Shown: piece by piece, positions 58,691-64,000 of the stretch | How the letters are laid out: each line of letters opens with the position of its first letter | Position numbering within the stretch: position 1 is the stretch's first letter | From: Flammula alnicola | Lineage: Eukaryota > Basidiomycota > Agaricomycetes > Agaricales > Strophariaceae | Direction of reading: 5' to 3' | DNA length: 64,000 nt | NCBI GenBank assembly: GCA_015499995.1 | Contig: JADNRV010000143.1 | Span: 62,001-126,000, forward strand | Translations under genes and position numbers: made by a program | The notes under the pieces: model-generated | What the model was told of the DNA's origin: nothing | The model's database searches: none | The model's input: the letters and a program-made list of their open reading frames with translations, nothing else

Positions 58691-59224
58691 TGTACACATA
58701 GTATTGTTTAGGTAAATGTCCTGTCATGTGATTACAATAATATTTATTATTTTTGCTAAGTGAAGGTGAGCGGTTTGATTCAGAGTTTCACTCCAAACAA
58801 AGTCAGCGCCTGCCACCGCCTACACTTCCTTCAATTGTCTGCAACCTGATTCCCCTGCAGCGCCCCTACTTGGAGTGGCGATGGACAGGCAGCAGCACAA
58901 TGGGAACGGTGTAGTGGCACCGCCTCCAGTCCCACTTCACTAACACATACGACATCCAGTTACCATCACCAACAGACCACACTCATCGTCTCCCCCTTTC
59001 CCCGATCTTGCAGATTAAGCTGGTGTAACGACGGGGGTTCCCATCCGTAGACAGCGAGCAATACAACTTAACTTTAGATTTACTTACATCCAGATGTTGT
59101 TGTACTTACATCAGCAAACCGTGATTTGGTTCCCACAGTATGCCCCTACCCGGATATAGTAGGCACTAGCAACCCCTTATGTAGCTGTAGCATGTCATAG
59201 TGTCACAGCACGCCCCAGCACGCC

Positions 59225-59375
59225 CCAGAGCTCCACAGTAAACGCCAGTGAGTCCACACTTCTGCGTAGTATTTGGTGGGTGCTCCATAGTACTGGATAG
59301 TTTGTGGTGGGTACTCCAAAGCACTGGGTAGTATGCAGTGGGTTCTCTAGAGCTTGGCATAGGACGTAGTGAGTA
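59225..59375. repeat. Diverged 45-bp tandem repeat
   Basis: Three to four units of the form 'gtggtgggtactccaaagca' followed by 'ctgggtagtatgcagtgggt'. Confidence 0.6.
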
Positions 59376-59899
59376 CTTCCCAGTGATATACAGCTCTAAG
59401 TCACTATTTTTGCCTATGTATATACGCTCTACACTTGGGTTCTCGACTGCTAGTCTCTTATTACATGCATGCATATTTCTTGAAAGTATAACACCATAAA
59501 TACATAATATAGTGATTGCCATGCTAATAATAATAATATAGTTGTGCTATCTAAGCATACAAAACAGCTCGGCGCAAAAGATAACGAGCAATGGTTGTTG
59601 AATTCATCCACTAGCGCTGACGCTGCAGTCCAAGAGTGGGTTTACGATAAGCGGGCTATGCAGTGCATTGTTGCGGATGCCTCGGATCGTCAGTGTGGCA
59701 TGCGCAGTGCAGGAGACGATGAGGGACTCTGCTACTCACCTGGGATTGGTTGCGGTTGTCGTCGAGAGAAGAGAGAGGGCCAGGCACCAGCAGCCTCATT
59801 CTATGGGGGAAGGAAGCAGGGTGTGGTGAGAGCTTCGCAGCGGCAGTAATTCAGTGTTGTGTCGGGGTTTGTGTGTTTGTGGGGGCACAGGGGTTGGTA

Positions 59900-60165
59900 T
59901 GCTGTCAAAGTCAAGGATAAGGAGGGCGTCAGCTATGTCTCGTGAGTGAAAAAAGGGGGCAGAGGTGCGTACCAGCCGTGGCGGCCCTCATTTGTGGTCG
60001 AGAGTTTGTTCGTGGGTTCTTTTGCGCTGTTGTTCATCGTGCTGGGTGTTGGTTGTGGTTCTGGTGCGTTTGCAGGGGCTGTGACGTATCCTGTGAAAGA
60101 TAAGGGTAGGGGGTCAGCGATGTCTCATGGGTGAAAAGAAGAGGGTGGAGTTGTTTACCGGCAGC
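59900..60165. repeat. Tandem duplication, 186-bp offset
   Basis: 'atgtctcgtgagtgaaaaaa' at 59935 and 'atgtctcatgggtgaaaaga' at 60121 sit in matching contexts ('aaggataaggagggcgtcag' versus 'aaagataagggtagggggtc'), giving two copies of a unit of about 186 bp. Confidence 0.65.
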
Positions 60166-61249
60166 GTCGTGTCGTCATCGATGGACGGCCCATCGTCGCG
60201 TCGTCATCGGTCGTCGTCGAGGCACCGGTGGCAACATGGTGTCGTCGTCGTTGCACCCACCATCGTGGTGTCGTCGTCGCTGGCTCGTTGTCGGGCACTA
60301 TCAGAGCGGCGTCGATGGGGGTTGCAATGGCGGCGGCTGGCCCTCCTCGTGCTAGCAACACAGCGACGGCAGTCGCTGGTGGTGGTGGTGTTTGTCATAT
60401 CGAAATAAGTGGCCGCAGTTGTGGCTATCATCATCGTCGTATTGAGGCAGCAGCAAGCACAGGATCCATCAGCGAAATGAGTCAAATGATGACTCGTTCA
60501 CGACATACCAAGCCGGGCCTCCGCTCATCGTCTGTCACCCTCTAATCTCCATCTGAGGCCTTCAGAAACCAGCTGAGAGGGGAGGGGCATGCGAGGGGGT
60601 CGGGTATGTCCGCCCTAATGCTCCTCACATGCTCCCGCACCGGTGTCGCTGTGTTTTGTGGTCGGCTGCACGATGGTGACGACGAGCCACACTGGCTCGT
60701 CGTCATGCCTTGGCCGGGCTCCTCGTGACATTTGGGGGTGCTTTGTGGCAGGAGGTGGGGCGGGGTGGTCGTTTGCAGGATCAAACAATGGAATCACGGA
60801 AATCGTGGACTTCGCGAGGCCAGGTGGCATATGGTGCGTCGTCCACACAACCTTCTTCCCTGCCTTTGTCATTGCTAATGATGGTCGCGTCTATCTAGAT
60901 AACGCGCAGCACGAGTGCTATGCGGAGAGAAGGTAAGTACGCGCGTCGAACTGATGAAATGAACGGAATACTTACAGTGACTGCAGCATCGTGGCGTCAT
61001 CGTCGATGCACCCGCAGCTCCGTTGTCATCGTCGTTGCACTCGACGTTGCAGCGTCAGCGTGTCGTCATTGTACCTGCAGCGGCGGCGTGGTTGTCGTTG
61101 CACCTGCCGCATCGTGGTGTCATCGTTGTTGTACCCTTGGCATCGTGGTGTCGCCGTCGCTCACCGTCGCGGTCACTGGCTCGTCGTCGGGCCCTATCGG
61201 AGCGGCGTCAATGTCGGTGGGGAGGCGCAGGTCGAAGGCCGTCTGGGGA

Positions 61250-61480
61250 TCTTGGGCCATGACGAAGTTGGACGAGGAGACGTTCTGGTCTCCTCGTACA
61301 GCCTGTGGGTGCAAGGGTGAGTGGTGGGCATGAACAGAAAGAGTTGACTTGCTTCGGGGCGCACCTCGTGGGTTTCCCTCTTCCAGGGTCTCCCCTCGGT
61401 CTCTCAGTCCCCTCTACGCCCACCTATATCCTTCGAGAGCGATCCTCCAACCTTCATTGAGGGACAGCGAGGTGAGGGAA
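61250..61480 (+). repeat. Stem-loop module, copy M4
   Basis: Stem B is ACGAGGAGAC GTTCTG GTCTCCTCGT (61272-61297, perfect 10 bp), then linker 'acagcctgtgggtgcaaggg', a decayed stem C region, and 'gcacctcgtgggtttccctc' followed by 'ttccagggtctcccctcggt' as in M2. An additional lone hairpin (AGATCGACGAC...GTCGTTGATCT) lies at 61505-61532. Confidence 0.65.
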
Positions 61481-61770
61481 GGTGGAGATGGAGGTTGAAG
61501 AAAAAGATCGACGACATTGAACGTCGTTGATCTGTTCTCCGGCAGTTTCCGTGAATGACCCGGTTGGTCATGAATCGCAGAGGGTCAGCCATGTAAGCTA
61601 GAATTATATATGATACCTGGGCTGCCTGCCAATAAGGAGTGTACATCCACAAGGCTAACAACCCCCTTGGGCAGTTGCCCAACACTATGCAACATAATAC
61701 CTACAGGCTGCCGGGGTGCCAGAGACGGCTTTGGTGCTTGTTGTTGGGGCGGATGATGGTAAACAGATGT

Positions 61771-62200
61771 CAATATTGCAGGAAATGATGTCCAGCACTG
61801 TATTTTGGGTGCTGCTCGTCGTCGGGGGCGCTTTTGGGCGCGGAAAAAAATCTAATAGGATCTATTAATATATTTTGACCTGCCCCCACCCTTTGCGCGC
61901 CTCGGGGAGGGCGGGGACAGGTGGATTGACGAGCATGGCTTTGGATGACGTTCCTATTTGGGGCGGGGCTGCTGTCAAACAACTGTCAACAATGTGGGAA
62001 ATGATGCCCGGGGTTGCAGTTGGGCTCTTGCTCATTGTAGGGGGCGGTTTTGGGCATGCAAAAAGCGGGGATGGGTTGCTGTAATTTTTCTCACCCCATA
62101 TTAGGTGCTTGCCCCACTGTCGGGGGGCGGGATGGGATGGATTAAAAAGGATGGCTCCGGATAAACCTGCAATATTTTCGCATTGCCGCTGCACTATTTT
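61771..62200. repeat. Tandem duplication, 216-bp unit
   Basis: 'caatattgcaggaaatgatg' (61771) and 'caacaatgtgggaaatgatg' (61987) start two copies. Both contain a 'ttgggtgctgctcgtcgtcg'-like stretch, 'gggggcg.ttttgggc' and a later 'gcccc.c...cggggaggg' block. Confidence 0.65.
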
Positions 62201-62267
62201 TAGATACATCAAATCAGTGACATCATTGAATCAGTCTCCTTTCCGGGGCGCGGCTTTTATTTCCGGG

Positions 62268-62880
62268 TGCCTGGAAATGGTTACCCCGCCACGGGCGCAC
62301 TAGAGAGATGGTAATTTAAAAATAGATTCACATCCTTTCATGTGCCGCTTGCCCTTCCCATTGGTTATGTATTAAATAAATGACATATCTGTACTCTACA
62401 AGGAATTCTGAATCCAGTTATACTCACTTTATGGTCCGGAAAGGACGGAAAGGATTGCATTGCCTGGAAATGGTTATAAGCGCCTCGGGTGCACTTGACA
62501 GATGATAGTTTAAAAATAGATTCACATTGTTTTGTGTGCCGCTTGCCCTTCCCGTTGGTTATTTATTAATTAACCTACATAGCTGTACTCTACAAGTTAT
62601 TCTCAATCGAATAATACCTATTTAAAGGTCAGAAAAGGACAGGAAAGAGCGGGGCATCTGGTTGTGCGCAACCTCGGGGACTTGGATGAACGCTACAGAG
62701 TAGCATAGGATGAGTGATATAAATAGATTGCCATTGATTCACGACCATTTTTCCGCTGCCGCAACCTCTATTCTGCTGTCCCCCAATTTTTTAATCCATA
62801 GTTGTAATCTACAAGTAAATACAAACCTATTGATACCAATTTTGTCATGAGAGGAGGCCAGGAAGGTATATATGTTAACA
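62268..62880. repeat. Tandem repeat, about 193-bp unit, three copies
   Basis: 'tgcctggaaatggtta' at 62268 and 62461, 'atttaaaaatagattcacat', 'tgtgccgcttgcccttccc' (62341, 62535) and 'ctgtactctacaag' all repeat with a 193-194 bp offset. A third, diverged copy follows with 'atataaatagattgccattg' and 'agttgtaatctacaag'. Confidence 0.8.
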
Positions 62881-63604
62881 CTTATGTTTTACCAGTTTCC
62901 GGTATTGTTGCACTCACACCTGCAGCTGGCTGGATGTAGATAGACATTGGAATTTATATTAAAACTAAGAATATATTATAAACATGGCCCAGAGCGCTAT
63001 CAGCGAGCTCTGGGTATCTATCTACTTGTCAATACCCCCCGGGCGCCCTGCACTACCGTTGCCTCCCACTTTCGTCCAGCTCACCCCTCGTCGACCTGTC
63101 GTAAGTTCGGTGTGATCCCTGGTTGGTCTTCTTCGTCGGCATGCCGTGGTTGTGGCCATTGTTGGTGCTGGTCACCATGCTCGTCGCTTGTTGTTCATCG
63201 TGGTGCCCTTCCATTGCCTCGGCTTCGAACACCGTTCTTTGACCAGTTGGTCAAGAAAGCGGCGGGTAGCGGAGGGTGATGACTCAGTGGTGAGGGCGGT
63301 GCTGATCTCGTGCGCCAGTGGATAGTTAATGAGGTAGGCGGGTGGCGTCGACCGCGCACAAGCCAGGATGCACGGTGGCAGCCTACATCCGTGAGGGGTG
63401 GCATTGCGAGAAGAGGCGGCGGTAAGGTTACGAGCAGAGGTGGCGGTGGTGGTGGTGTTGCGAGTGGAGGCGGCAGTGGTAGTTTTGGAAGCGGAGGCGG
63501 TGGCGGCGTCGTCGCGAGCAGATGCAGTGTTGGTGGTGTCACGAGCGGAGGCGGCAATGGGGTGTTGCGATCGGAGGTGGTCGTGGTGGTGAGGCCCTAA
63601 AGCA

Positions 63605-63985
63605 CGGACTCGAACATCGTCTGCACGAGACGATGTTCGAATCCAAGGAGACGACGAAAGTTTTTTCGTCGTCTCCTCGCATAGCCTCGCATTTGGCATC
63701 TCCATGCTGGAAAGCGGCAGCGGCAGCGGATGCACCTAGCATGACAGGGACGACGATTGTCGTCCCCTCGTCTGACCTATGGGCTGGGCATGTGGGTAGG
63801 GTGAACGAGGGATGTAGAATGGAACGAATCGAGTCTTATGACTCGATTCGTTGCGTACCGGGCAGGGTCACCCTCTACTAGGGTCTCTCCTCGTATTCCC
63901 TGATGCTCCAGCTCCCACCTGCATCCTTCCCGAGTCGGCCCACGTCCCTAGAGGAGAGGAGGGGCACGCGACGCGGGTTTAGTGT
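63605..63985 (+). repeat. Stem-loop module, copy M5 (three perfect 13-bp stems)
   Basis: Stem A TCGAACATCGTCT/AGACGATGTTCGA (63610-63640), stem B GGAGACGACGAAA/TTTCGTCGTCTCC (63647-63676) and stem C AACGAATCGAGTC/GACTCGATTCGTT (63823-63852) are each perfect over 13 bp. The 'gacctatgggctgggcatgt' linker precedes stem C, and the copy ends 'gagaggaggggcacgcgac' like M1. Confidence 0.75.
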
Positions 63986-64000
63986 GTTGGTTCATGCGGT

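Noticed and set aside
63310..63600. Glycine-rich ORF resembling a structural protein
   Set aside because: Arises from a GGC/GGT simple repeat; the opposite strand is open too, so coding is not supported.

Overview
The window looks like nuclear DNA of a mushroom-forming basidiomycete (Agaricomycetes). The genes are rich in short introns (about 45-65 nt, GT-AG), lie close together on both strands, and include fungal cell-wall synthases, an F-box/LRR-type gene, a NACHT NTPase and several transposable-element types. I did not recognise any tRNA or rRNA gene. All functional calls come from reading the translated exons and from memory of protein families; no database search was run.

Layout. 1-2.5 kb: broken gag gene of a Ty3/gypsy-type retroelement, split by an insertion with short inverted ends. 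2.7-3.0 kb: first member of a small-protein family. 3.4-12.6 kb: housekeeping block with a TFIIIC WD-repeat subunit (-), a divergent quinone oxidoreductase-like MDR enzyme (+), and a membrane GT2 polysaccharide synthase (-). 12.9-13.9 kb: a 0.9-kb element with 24-bp inverted ends. 14.9-17.3 kb: a KRE6/SKN1-type GH16 beta-glucan assembly protein with a 7-nt microexon. 18.6-19.5 kb: COA1, cytochrome oxidase assembly. 20-21.6 kb: a frameshifted F-box-like gene, with a remnant of a second copy's 5' region beside COA1. 22.5-24.8 kb: three more members of the small-protein family. 26-32.1 kb: an LDB19/ART1-type arrestin and the splicing factor SF3B2.

32.8-42.2 kb is the most unusual protein-coding part. 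It holds a NACHT NTPase whose usual repeat region is replaced by a composite C-terminal module. About 1.6 kb away is a second gene with the same module but no NTPase; this one has a glycine/asparagine motif like those at the N-termini of basidiomycete NLRs and a long disordered tail. Together they look like a receptor/partner pair of the fungal self/non-self recognition kind (inference).

43.0-51.2 kb is one complete 8.1-kb DNA transposon with 35-bp inverted ends and a 6-bp target duplication. It encodes a Ulp1-type cysteine protease joined to a transposase. The transposase is interrupted by a small LTR element (165-bp LTRs, 4-bp target duplication) that carries its own 299-codon ORF.

51.2-64 kb has no gene I can support. 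It is a mosaic of minisatellites, inverted satellite arms and at least five copies of a roughly 200-350 bp module built of stem-loops. The stems differ in sequence between copies but remain self-complementary. This stretch behaves like a repeat-dense, perhaps subtelomeric or pericentromeric, accessory region.
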